From JBBAGC01 sp964491265 (GTDB lineage: Bacteria; Spirochaetota; UBA4802; UBA5550), in NCBI GenBank assembly GCA_964491265.1, contig CAZBFP010000001.1, positions 62,001-126,000 on the forward strand: a stretch of DNA of 64,000 nucleotides, given 5' to 3'. A program made the translations under genes and the position numbers. Numbering within the stretch: position 1 is the first letter of the stretch; the number at the start of each line of letters is the position of its first letter. Positions 26,401 to 34,259 of the stretch are shown piece after piece. The notes under the pieces were generated by a model that was not told the DNA's origin, searched no databases, and was given only the letters and a program-made list of their open reading frames with translations.

Positions 26401-26428
26401 TTGACATATACCGATTGAAAGGTATAAT
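26401..26428 (+). promoter_or_regulatory. Consensus sigma70 promoter of the Cys-repeat/radical SAM operon
   Basis: TTGACA at 26401-26406, a 16-base spacer and a perfect TATAAT at 26423-26428, with the first start codon about 68 bases downstream and GGAG at 26485-26488. This is among the best promoter matches in the window, implying substantial basal expression. The remainder of the hemB-operon gap (26193-26400) shows only AT-rich sequence. Confidence 0.8.
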
Positions 26429-26495
26429 TTATCCAGCTTCTCTTAGTAATTTAAACACCTGAAAGGCATACTGCCGAAATACCCGGAGCAGTTAT

Positions 26496-29246
26496 ATGAA
26501 AAAAAAATGGACTTCAGCCCTTATAGCAGCATCTATCATTATAAGTATATTCCTACCTGGCGCAGTATCAGCAGCGCCGGTTACCCTTGAAGAGACAAAA
26601 TTCCATATAACCATTCTGCAGGGGGGGCATCTTGAGGTCCTCTACTCAATAACCTTCACTGACCATGAAGGGAGGGACCGGATACGTTCCATAGGGCAGT
26701 TTATTGAACCTATTACAGTAATTGAAGCATGGGGCACCCATGAAAATGAAAAATTCAATGTGACAATGAGCAACAACGGTAACGGCTATTATGCCGCGCT
26801 CTTTGCCAAAAAAACAGAGCCGGGCAAAGTCTATACAGTAAACATCCGCTACAAGGCAGACCGGAATTTCACAACACCAACAGAATACAATAATGAAAAA
26901 TACTCGGCATTCTATTTCCCTGCTGTACAGTGGGATCTCCCCATTAAAAAACAGACTATTCAGGTAATCACACCCTTAGAAATTCCTAAACACTACAAAA
27001 AAGCGGAACAGATAAAAGACGACCTGGTGAACAGGTACGGCCTGATTGCAAACAGCGATACAATTAATAAAAATGACAGATGGATATACTACCCCTCAAG
27101 CTGGAAAGGGAAAAACTACCTCTCCATACACATGGAGAAGAACTCCCTCTCCCCGCGCCACAAGCAGGAGGCTGCTTTTTTTCTCCCTGCCAAATACCTT
27201 GATTCAGGTGCGGAAGGGGGAACCTACTCCCTCAACGCATTTACTGCCGGGGATATTGTTGAGGAGGGGGAATACTCCATTGATTCGGCTTCAGCATATA
27301 TAAATATTCTCACAAGCCCTGTATATGTAAATTCAATCAATCACAGCACAGTACTCTTCCTCATATTAAAAGAAGATGGTAAGCGGAATATATTCAGAGA
27401 AATCCTCTACTCAGAGGAGAGCCTTACCGGCAGCACAGTAAAAGTCTTCGACCCTGTCACATATAAGGAGCCGGCAGGTGAAAAAGCAATAACAGCAAAA
27501 TTAAGAAACTCCATCACTCCGGATGGTGAAACCCTCTATGAGAGATTCGATCTTATAACATCCAGGCCCCTTGAAAAGGGGGAAACCTTTGCATTTATGA
27601 TATCATACAGGGGGATAGATGATTATAATATCAATCTGGGGAAAAATCTCATTAACGGAAGATTTGAGGTAAAATACAAATGGAACGGTTTTGAATTACC
27701 GGGCGCTCCCCGATCACTATTAGTGAATGTAACCCAGCCCTTTAAAGCAGAGACAGACCCGTCAGATCCATGGGGCGGGGATATAAATCCATTTTCAGTA
27801 AAAATTACAGAACAGGACAAATTCGGGAAATGGGACTACATAACACAGGAAGTGAAAAAGGGAGCCCAGGCCGGTGAGAAAACCATCGGCTTTACAGGAA
27901 TCTCCGACAAATGGGAGACGAACCGCATCCCCCACGTTGAACTAAGCTTTTATGTACCTATTACTGCGCTGGATGTAAACCCTCTGCAGTCATTGATCAT
28001 AATTGCAAATGATATAATAAAATGGAATCTCTCTGAAACACTTCCTGAAATGGCACTTTACCTTCTTGGAACAGCTGTTCTTTATGCACTCATCTTTTTT
28101 ATAGCCAACTATCCATTCCTTCTGCTGCAGATGGTTATTCTGGGGATACCGCTTCTTATAATTTCCAAAATCACAAAGATCGATTTCTTCTCTAAAATCT
28201 TCTTCCCTTCAGGGAGAAAAAAGGTGAGCATCAACTCAGGGTGGATATTCAGCTTCAATGCACTGCTGGTCCCATTCAGGGTATTCTGGTATTTAATGGC
28301 AGCCCTCATTGCCCTCTTTGTGAAGGTGCTGCGCTTCCATCCGGCAATCAACAAACGATTTGAAAAGAAGCCTGAATATATTGCACCGGAAATACAGATT
28401 GAAACATTTAAAACAGGTGAAACCGTTGAAAACCTTAACCCGGTTGAAACTGCTGTATTTCTAAACCGCCCTTCCAAGGCTATTACACTTATAGTAATGG
28501 ATCTTTTTGAAAAAGGGTTTATTGATTTAATCAACAGAAACCCCCTGCAGATTCAGATTCTTAAAGAGGGTGATGACACCCTGTCATCCTATGAAACCCT
28601 TTTTATAAATTCAATCGCCTCTGATGGTACTCTGGCAAAAAACAGGATACCTGTTATAATCAAAGAGATAACATCGAGTCTCCAGTCAAAAGTATGGAGG
28701 GGCGATATTGACAAAACAGCTGAGCTTTACAATCAGAAGATAGATAAACACTGGCAGGATTTCACAGAACCGGATATAACCAGAAGAAGAAAATACTACG
28801 ATGCCCACCACCCCTGGATAATTATAAACGACAGTTTTGATCGTCAATCGGAAGAATATATGCGGGATATTATGGATCAGAGGGGCGATTCCGGGAAGCC
28901 GATCGAATTCTTTGAAAAAATCACAGGGGGCGGCACCTCGTCAATCGGAGACAGTATACGCGATTTTTCTGAAGGTGTTGTTGAAGGTGTGGAGAACATA
29001 TCCACCAGGATTGTTGACAGCATAGAGGGCCTCTTTAAATCATCAGACATTAAAGGGCTTGAGGCGGCAGCAGCTGCAGGTGTTGAAAATATTTCATCAT
29101 TCAGCTATGATGCCTGTCATTCAGCGTGCCACTCGGCATGCCATTCAGCATGTGTGCACTCAGCATGTCATTCTGCATGCCACTCAGCATGTGTCCACTC
29201 AGCATGTCACTCAGCATGCCATTCAGCATGTGTTTCAAGCTTTTAG
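26496..29246 (+). CDS. DUF2207-like membrane protein with C-terminal CHSA repeat tail (candidate RiPP-type substrate)
   Basis: 916 residues. Signal peptide to about residue 26 (AVSA-AP), a large extracytoplasmic beta-rich domain (27-500), membrane spans at about 517-558 and 585-612, then a cytoplasmic winged-helix-like part (ENLNPVETAVFLNRPSKAIT onward) as in DUF2207 proteins. Ordinary DUF2207 proteins end in Gly/Ser-rich tails. Here residues 874-913 are C followed by three identical 13-residue units HSACHSACHSACV, giving ten Cys and nine His, then SSF-stop. The tail follows a helical linker (about 815-870) and faces the cytoplasm by predicted topology. The next gene encodes a radical SAM/SPASM enzyme with a PqqD-like domain, so the tail is a good candidate core peptide for thioether or similar modification. 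Metal binding by an unmodified Cys/His tail is an alternative. Confidence 0.82.
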   Translation: MKKKWTSALIAASIIISIFLPGAVSAAPVTLEETKFHITILQGGHLEVLYSITFTDHEGRDRIRSIGQFIEPITVIEAWGTHENEKFNVTMSNNGNGYYAALFAKKTEPGKVYTVNIRYKADRNFTTPTEYNNEKYSAFYFPAVQWDLPIKKQTIQVITPLEIPKHYKKAEQIKDDLVNRYGLIANSDTINKNDRWIYYPSSWKGKNYLSIHMEKNSLSPRHKQEAAFFLPAKYLDSGAEGGTYSLNAFTAGDIVEEGEYSIDSASAYINILTSPVYVNSINHSTVLFLILKEDGKRNIFREILYSEESLTGSTVKVFDPVTYKEPAGEKAITAKLRNSITPDGETLYERFDLITSRPLEKGETFAFMISYRGIDDYNINLGKNLINGRFEVKYKWNGFELPGAPRSLLVNVTQPFKAETDPSDPWGGDINPFSVKITEQDKFGKWDYITQEVKKGAQAGEKTIGFTGISDKWETNRIPHVELSFYVPITALDVNPLQSLIIIANDIIKWNLSETLPEMALYLLGTAVLYALIFFIANYPFLLLQMVILGIPLLIISKITKIDFFSKIFFPSGRKKVSINSGWIFSFNALLVPFRVFWYLMAALIALFVKVLRFHPAINKRFEKKPEYIAPEIQIETFKTGETVENLNPVETAVFLNRPSKAITLIVMDLFEKGFIDLINRNPLQIQILKEGDDTLSSYETLFINSIASDGTLAKNRIPVIIKEITSSLQSKVWRGDIDKTAELYNQKIDKHWQDFTEPDITRRRKYYDAHHPWIIINDSFDRQSEEYMRDIMDQRGDSGKPIEFFEKITGGGTSSIGDSIRDFSEGVVEGVENISTRIVDSIEGLFKSSDIKGLEAAAAAGVENISSFSYDACHSACHSACHSACVHSACHSACHSACVHSACHSACHSACVSSF
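29115..29234 (+). repeat. Coding tandem repeat: C + 3 x (HSACHSACHSACV)
   Basis: Each 39-base unit encodes the same 13 residues. The units differ pairwise at 7, 4 and 5 bases (unit 1 v 2, 2 v 3, 1 v 3), and every difference is synonymous. The peptide is therefore conserved while the DNA has drifted, which points to selection on the amino-acid sequence rather than a recent slippage artefact. Confidence 0.95.
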
Positions 29247-29255
29247 GTGTAATCT

Positions 29256-30662
29256 ATGAATAGCGGAATATACAGACAAATCGATTCATTTGTAGAGTCT
29301 ACCCTTGACGTAATTTCTCTGCGAAGTGAGGACTCTCTCCTCATTGTACGCCCAAACAAAATTCAACACCTTAACTCTACCGCCTTTGATATGCTCAACC
29401 TCCTCTACAGCAGAAGGAAAAACGCTGAAGATACAGTTTCTGAAATATCCTTAAAGTACGGGATAGAAAGCCTCACTGTTTTAAAAGACCTCTCTGAAAT
29501 AATAAACACATTAAGCGCAATAATGAATGAGCGCTACGACTCTGCCACAATGATCGAAACCATCCCCTATGAGCCGGGCAATATCGCTCTCCCCATACTC
29601 TCTGAAATAGCACTCACTTACAGATGCCAGAACAGATGCGACTTCTGCTACGCTTCAAGCCCTTACAGGGGCGCGGAAAAGCCTGAGATGAACAGCAGTG
29701 AAGTAAAGATAATAATAGATAAAATCTGTGATGAGGCAAAGGTCCCCACAATTTCATTTACAGGGGGGGAACCTACACTGAGAAATGATCTCCCTGAGCT
29801 AATAGAGTATGCTGCGAAAAAGGGTATGAGGACAAATCTCATTACAAACGGTATCAGATGCTCAGACATGGCATTTGTAAAGAGTCTCGCAGATGCAGGC
29901 CTCAAGTCAGCGCAGGTAAGCCTGGAATCCCATGACAATGAAATACACAATACAATTACCGGCAACAGCAGCGCCTTTATAAATACAGTTCAGGGGATTC
30001 ACAACCTTAAAAACGCCGGTATTCATACCCATACAAACACCACAATATGCAGGGGGAACCGGGATCATCTTATACCGATTGCGGATTTTGTAAAAAAAGA
30101 ATTTAATGCCCCATACCTTTCAATGAATATGATTATTGCCACAGGGATAGCAAGGGATAATGAAAATATAAATATCGGATACACCACAATCGGGAGCATA
30201 CTTGAACCTCTCCTTAAATTCTGCGCTGCAAATGAAATTAAGTTTGTATGGTATTCACCCACACCCTACTGCATTTTCAATCCGGTTGACCACAGCCTGG
30301 GGTCAAAATCCTGCGCCTGTGTTTCCGGGCTTTTATCTGTTAATCCATCAGGCGAAATACTTCCATGTTCAAGCTACGACAGGGGGATCGGGAATCTGCT
30401 GAAAAAGAGTTTCAATAATATATGGAATTCTGACCAGGCCTTATATTACAGAGAGAAGCGGTATGTTCCCCCTCTCTGTAAAAAGTGCGAACTGGAGAAG
30501 CTCTGTTCAGGGGGGTGCCCCCTCTACTGGGAGAATGCCGGTTCATTTAAAGAGATTGAGGCAACAGGGAGAAAGGCGCCGTTATTAAAAAATATGCTCT
30601 GGTCTATGGAAAAGGGTTTCAGGATAAAAAGTAAAGGTATAAAGGGTATAAAGGGGGAGTAA
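29256..30662 (+). CDS. Radical SAM/SPASM peptide maturase with PqqD-like N-terminal domain
   Basis: 468 residues. Residues about 15-95 resemble a PqqD/RRE fold (SLLIVRPNKIQHLNSTAFDM, then LLYSRRK), the leader-binding module of many RiPP enzymes. The radical SAM cluster motif is C124-x3-C128-x2-C131 followed by Y, with the SAM-binding GGEP at 170-173. The C-terminal SPASM domain has C355-x15-C371 and C408-x2-C411-x5-C417-x3-C421, able to hold auxiliary Fe-S clusters. Enzymes of this design form thioether or C-C crosslinks or epimerise residues in ribosomal peptides. It starts ten bases after the CHSA-repeat gene and its stop overlaps the next ATG by one base (TAATG). The likely substrate is the adjacent tail (inference). 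Confidence 0.92.
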   Translation: MNSGIYRQIDSFVESTLDVISLRSEDSLLIVRPNKIQHLNSTAFDMLNLLYSRRKNAEDTVSEISLKYGIESLTVLKDLSEIINTLSAIMNERYDSATMIETIPYEPGNIALPILSEIALTYRCQNRCDFCYASSPYRGAEKPEMNSSEVKIIIDKICDEAKVPTISFTGGEPTLRNDLPELIEYAAKKGMRTNLITNGIRCSDMAFVKSLADAGLKSAQVSLESHDNEIHNTITGNSSAFINTVQGIHNLKNAGIHTHTNTTICRGNRDHLIPIADFVKKEFNAPYLSMNMIIATGIARDNENINIGYTTIGSILEPLLKFCAANEIKFVWYSPTPYCIFNPVDHSLGSKSCACVSGLLSVNPSGEILPCSSYDRGIGNLLKKSFNNIWNSDQALYYREKRYVPPLCKKCELEKLCSGGCPLYWENAGSFKEIEATGRKAPLLKNMLWSMEKGFRIKSKGIKGIKGE

Positions 30663-31927
30663 TGAGTACACTGAAAAATATGATATCATTTCTGGAAGAG
30701 ACTGCCGGATCAATGGACAGGATTAACAGTAAACTTGAAAAAATTCAGGCTCATTTTAACAGTAACTTTAACAATGTTGTTAAGGTACGGAGCGATGAAA
30801 TTGAATTTCTTCAGAATGAATATTTCAAAGATAAGTCACAATTCCCCCCTGAAGTTACAGAGCTCTTCAACATATCACTTGAAACACAGAAAAAATTATT
30901 TCAGGAAAATCTTCAGGACTTGAAAAAGAAAAGTGCAGATATGAATAAGACACTTAATGATATAAATAAAACCAGAATAACCTATATGGAGAGGCTAAAA
31001 AAATCGAATATCGCCCTGGATAAAAAAGAGGAAGCCCTGAAAGAGAAAATAGCAATACTTGAAAATGAAATAGAAAATTATAACAGAAAAATTGATGAAA
31101 TGAATACAGGCTTCGGATTTATTATAAATTTTTTCACCATGAAGAAAAAAGATAAACTGAAAAAAGAGCTTATAGATAAAAGGGATGAATATATAGGACA
31201 GATTGAAGATATACGGTCAAGATGGATAAAAGCTGAAGAGGATATCGGGAAAGAGGACTCAAAAATTCAGGAGCAGTGGAATTATCTTCAGGCTGAATAT
31301 TCCATACTCACAGAAAAAATATTAAATCTTGAAAACAGCAGGGATGATCTTATACGTAAAGGGGCTTTTACTGAAGCTCTTTCCACGCTCACCGGGTCGG
31401 AAGAATTTCTGACTCTTAAAGAAAAGATTATAAAACATGAAAACTGTTCCAGATGCGGATCGGCAAATGAAAAAAATATATTTTTCTGCGACTACTGCGG
31501 TGAACATTTTTCTGAGAACAGGCCCGATATTGCCGGGAGCCTCATTGAGACAGGTGAGCTTAACATTATTTTCACATCACTTATGGAGGGTGTAAAACAG
31601 TGTGTCTCTCATATTGCTTTAATGAGAGGGATTAAAGGGGGGCTTGAAAAATTTATTAAAAGCATAAAAGAGGTAAAAGCAACACAGGACAGGTATTCCC
31701 AGCTCCCCACTCTGAAAATTGAAGTACCGGAATTTTCCCGGAAGTTTGCAGAAAATCTGAAAAATATTGATAAAAGCATAGAAGTTAAACTTCACAATAT
31801 TCATCCTCTCCACTTTGCCGGAGAACTTGAAAAGAGTACAGCATCTGCCCTGGCAGGAACGGAGATAGAAAAATTCTTTAATCTCATGGGAACTGAACTG
31901 AACAAAAGAACAAAGGAGCAGTGGTAA
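30662..31927 (+). CDS. Coiled-coil protein with internal zinc ribbon
   Basis: 421 residues, not a family I recognise. Long heptad-like coiled coils occupy about 60-145 and 160-235, separated by a short hydrophobic hairpin FGFIINFFTM (151-160). A four-Cys zinc ribbon follows at C262, C265, C276 and C279 (CSRCGS..CDYCGEHF), then a helical C-terminal part. No signal peptide, so cytoplasmic. Its ATG overlaps the radical SAM stop, and its own stop overlaps the next ATG, both as TAATG. The tight coupling suggests a structural or delivery role in the same pathway, for example presenting the membrane-bound tail; that role is inference. Confidence 0.75.
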   Translation: MSTLKNMISFLEETAGSMDRINSKLEKIQAHFNSNFNNVVKVRSDEIEFLQNEYFKDKSQFPPEVTELFNISLETQKKLFQENLQDLKKKSADMNKTLNDINKTRITYMERLKKSNIALDKKEEALKEKIAILENEIENYNRKIDEMNTGFGFIINFFTMKKKDKLKKELIDKRDEYIGQIEDIRSRWIKAEEDIGKEDSKIQEQWNYLQAEYSILTEKILNLENSRDDLIRKGAFTEALSTLTGSEEFLTLKEKIIKHENCSRCGSANEKNIFFCDYCGEHFSENRPDIAGSLIETGELNIIFTSLMEGVKQCVSHIALMRGIKGGLEKFIKSIKEVKATQDRYSQLPTLKIEVPEFSRKFAENLKNIDKSIEVKLHNIHPLHFAGELEKSTASALAGTEIEKFFNLMGTELNKRTKEQW

Positions 31928-32457
31928 TGACAGCAAAGATTATTTACGGGGCTATTCTTTTACTTGCAGGAATAATCCATCTTTTTATGGGAACTGTTTT
32001 TTTAATAGCCTCATCAGACAATAATACACGCCTCATTATAGGGGTAATGCTCTTTGCAGCAGGTGCGCTCCTCTTTATTGCCGGATACAGGCTTTTCCGG
32101 AAAGGGATGGTTTTGAGGCCCGGTGCAATTGAAGGAGTAATTTTAAAAGCTGCTGCTAAAAAGAACGGACGGGTTTCAGAGGATGCCCTGATTGCTGAAA
32201 CAGGGATAAGGGACCTTACTGTTTTTGAGCTGGGGAAGCTTGTATCGAAAAAACGCGCTCTCCGTGAATCCTCCGCAGAGGGTACATTCTACCTTTTCCC
32301 TGAATTCCAGTTTGAACTGAAATTCAAAGCATGCCCCTACTGCGGCAATGACTACCCTGTGAGGATAGATATTGAACAGTGCCCCTCCTGCGGCGGTGAT
32401 TTAAAATTTACCGGCACATCAGCAGCAGGGGATGACAGATTTTCCATGGACCTTTAA
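31927..32457 (+). CDS. Small membrane protein with winged-helix-like and zinc-ribbon domains
   Basis: 176 residues from ATG 31927, preferred over an in-frame GTG at 31921 because it forms the same TAATG overlap as the junction before it. Two membrane spans (IIYGAILLLAGIIHLFMG and a second at about 36-57) are followed by a cytoplasmic winged-helix-like region (GRVSEDALIAETGIRDLTVF) and a zinc ribbon CPYCG...CPSCGG near the C-terminus. Last gene of the four-gene operon; its stop abuts the convergent hisG stop. The repeated use of membrane anchors and zinc ribbons suggests a membrane-associated assembly. Confidence 0.75.
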   Translation: MTAKIIYGAILLLAGIIHLFMGTVFLIASSDNNTRLIIGVMLFAAGALLFIAGYRLFRKGMVLRPGAIEGVILKAAAKKNGRVSEDALIAETGIRDLTVFELGKLVSKKRALRESSAEGTFYLFPEFQFELKFKACPYCGNDYPVRIDIEQCPSCGGDLKFTGTSAAGDDRFSMDL

Positions 32458-33324
32458 TTAAAGCCGGCAGTTGGTTATCTCAGTTTCAATAATCGCAGTA
32501 GCACCAACTGCCTCAAGCCTGTCCATTACCTGAACAACATCCGACTTTCTAACCATAACCTTTACAGCACACCAGTCTTCCAGGTCAAGCCTTGACACAG
32601 TCGGGGAATCGAAACCTGGTGTAACCTTTTCCGCGTCTTTAAGAAATTTTTCCTTAATATTATATTCAAGCATGCTGTACTGGCTTGCAACAAGTACTCC
32701 TTCAATCCTGCGCTTAATTTTCTGAACCCTCTCATCATCAGCTGCAGATTTATGCGCCACAAGGGTTGTTTCATAAACCCCTATATCGCTGAACACTTTA
32801 AGATTATTATCCCGCAGGCTGTCCCCTGTTTCAACTATATCAACTATTGCGTGAGCCAGGTTAAGGGCTATCATAATTTCAACAGAACCGTTCATTTCAA
32901 TACAATTAACATCTACATTATTCTTCTTAAAAAAATCTGTTGTAAGCACCGGAAATGAAGTGGCAATATTTTTCCCTTCAAGCTCCTTAATGCTTTCCGG
33001 GGCCCAGCTCTCCTTAATAGCCACGCAGAGCCTGCACTGTCCATATCCAAGGGGAAGTATTTTCACCACATCAGCGTTCCTTTCAAGTATAAGGTCGCTC
33101 CCTGTTATTCCAAGGTCAACCACTCCGGAATCAACAAGTACAGGGATATCATCAGCCCTTATAAATATAAAAACTATATCATAATTAGTACAGGTGGCAT
33201 AAAGATTTCTCCCCTGGGTTCTGAACTTAAACCCTGCTTTTTTCAGCAGCTCAATTGTAGGGTCCTTTAATCTCCCCTTGGATGGGATTGCAAATTTTAT
33301 TCTGTCTGTTTCTGTAAGATTCAT
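32458..33324 (-). CDS. hisG: ATP phosphoribosyltransferase, long form
   Basis: 288 residues. The N-terminal IPSKGRLKDPTIELLKKAGF and the phosphoribosyl-binding region around VDIVETGDSLRDNNL identify HisG. The C-terminal ACT/PII-like domain (DWCAVKVMVRKSDVVQVMDRL) makes this the long, hexameric, histidine-feedback-inhibited form that needs no HisZ. First step of histidine synthesis. Its ATG overlaps the hisE stop by four bases. The hisE-hisG pair is isolated from other his genes. Confidence 0.97.
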   Translation of the reverse strand: MNLTETDRIKFAIPSKGRLKDPTIELLKKAGFKFRTQGRNLYATCTNYDIVFIFIRADDIPVLVDSGVVDLGITGSDLILERNADVVKILPLGYGQCRLCVAIKESWAPESIKELEGKNIATSFPVLTTDFFKKNNVDVNCIEMNGSVEIMIALNLAHAIVDIVETGDSLRDNNLKVFSDIGVYETTLVAHKSAADDERVQKIKRRIEGVLVASQYSMLEYNIKEKFLKDAEKVTPGFDSPTVSRLDLEDWCAVKVMVRKSDVVQVMDRLEAVGATAIIETEITNCRL

Positions 33325-33644
33325 TTATCTTTTCTCCCTGCTTTTTCCTCAAGACCCCCGGTTCCGAAACGTCTTTCCAGCTCACCCCTGATTTCATCAA
33401 GACCAACCCCCCTGTATGATGCAAGAACAAAGGTATGAAAAAGGAGATCACATATTTCATATGTAAGATGCTCTTTCCCATCTTCCAGGGCAGCTTCGCA
33501 GACCTCTTCAGCTTCTTCAAGGATCTTGCTGTTGATCTTGTCTGTCCCTTTCTGCATCAGTGAAGCCACATAAGACTTTTCTGAGGGGGTCATCTTTCTG
33601 TCATATATTACATCAAAGAGTCTGTCAAAAATATCTTTATTCAT
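33321..33644 (-). CDS. hisE: Phosphoribosyl-ATP pyrophosphatase
   Basis: 107 residues of the all-alpha MazG-like HisE family: SYVASLMQKGTDKINSKILEE followed by ICDLLFHTFVLASYRGVGLDEI (AEEVCEA and EICDLLFH give the metal-binding acidic residues). It hydrolyses PR-ATP to PR-AMP, the second step of histidine synthesis, in the same operon as the first enzyme. HisE is not fused to HisI here. Confidence 0.96.
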   Translation of the reverse strand: MNKDIFDRLFDVIYDRKMTPSEKSYVASLMQKGTDKINSKILEEAEEVCEAALEDGKEHLTYEICDLLFHTFVLASYRGVGLDEIRGELERRFGTGGLEEKAGRKDK

Positions 33645-33683
33645 TACTTTTCCTGTTTAACCGGATAATTCCGGAATGTTGTT

Positions 33684-33960
33684 CCCCCTGTCCCCCATAG
33701 GGGGCACGAGTTAATTAATTTCAACGTTAATAATTTATTTTTTCACCCGACATATTATTCTACAAATCTTTTCTATCCCCAATATATTGCTGCACAAATC
33801 TTTTGCAAGCTCAATAATTTAAACGAATTTTTAACACTATAATTTCTCTACTTACTCTAGTATTTCTTTTACGTGCCCCCTCCAGGGCGCCCTCTGCTTG
33901 TACTGAGCTCGCCGAAGTAAGCAAAGCGAAGAAGTACCCTTGGGGTAGACAGGGGGCCGA
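33684..33960. repeat. Inverted GC-rich repeats flanking an AT-rich core
   Basis: The left end (33684-33708, CCCCCTGTCCCCC...GGGGGCACG) faces a degenerate right end near 33871-33893 (ACGTGCCCCCTCC...). Beyond it, about 33935-33958 repeats in reverse orientation the sequence found at 5827-5865. Read on the minus strand, the core contains LKIR...ELAKDL-like codons with frame breaks, vaguely similar to the DUF559-like remnant in the 5.9 kb element. No intact gene. Confidence 0.5.
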
Positions 33961-33981
33961 CTCCAATAATTGTTAAAATAT

Positions 33982-34194
33982 ATTAATGGCGCTACTGCAA
34001 AAAGTCTGCCACAGAGACACAGAGTCACAGAGGTACGGAATTTTATAGAAATTAGTAATCAATAATACATATTTGCAAAAAATTGTAAATATATTTATGT
34101 ACGATTTCATATATCTGTATAATTAGTTCATCTTTCTCTGTGTCTCTGAGCCTCTGTGGCAAAATAAGTTACTTTTTGCAGGAACGCCATTAAT
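33982..34194. mobile_element. 213-bp MITE-like element with long terminal inverted repeats
   Basis: The left end begins ATTAATGGCG and the right end finishes CGCCATTAAT. The arms, about 50 bases each, pair imperfectly and include TGCAAAAAGT and the GCCACAGAGACACAGAG / CTCTGTGTCTCTGAG motif. The centre is AT-rich with no coding capacity. The structure is that of a non-autonomous element; no clear target duplication was seen. Confidence 0.7.
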
Positions 34195-34259
34195 TACTAC
34201 TTCCAATAAAAGATAGATTTAGTCAAGAGGAAATGTGTATGCGGAAGCTTTGAACAATT

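Noticed and set aside
29115..29234. Possible CRISPR-like array from the regular short repeats
   Set aside because: The units are contiguous, in frame within a long gene and have no spacers.
26496..29246. CHSAC tail as a c-type haem-binding region
   Set aside because: Haem attachment needs CXXCH (or close variants) in the periplasm; the tail has CHSAC spacing with no CXXCH and is predicted cytoplasmic.
29059..29259. Alternative frame across the CHSA region reading HATQHVSTQHV-type repeats
   Set aside because: It is the +1 shadow of the repeat. The in-frame tail shows only synonymous changes between units, whereas this frame changes residues between units (for example CTQHVILHATQ versus STQHVTQHAIQ).
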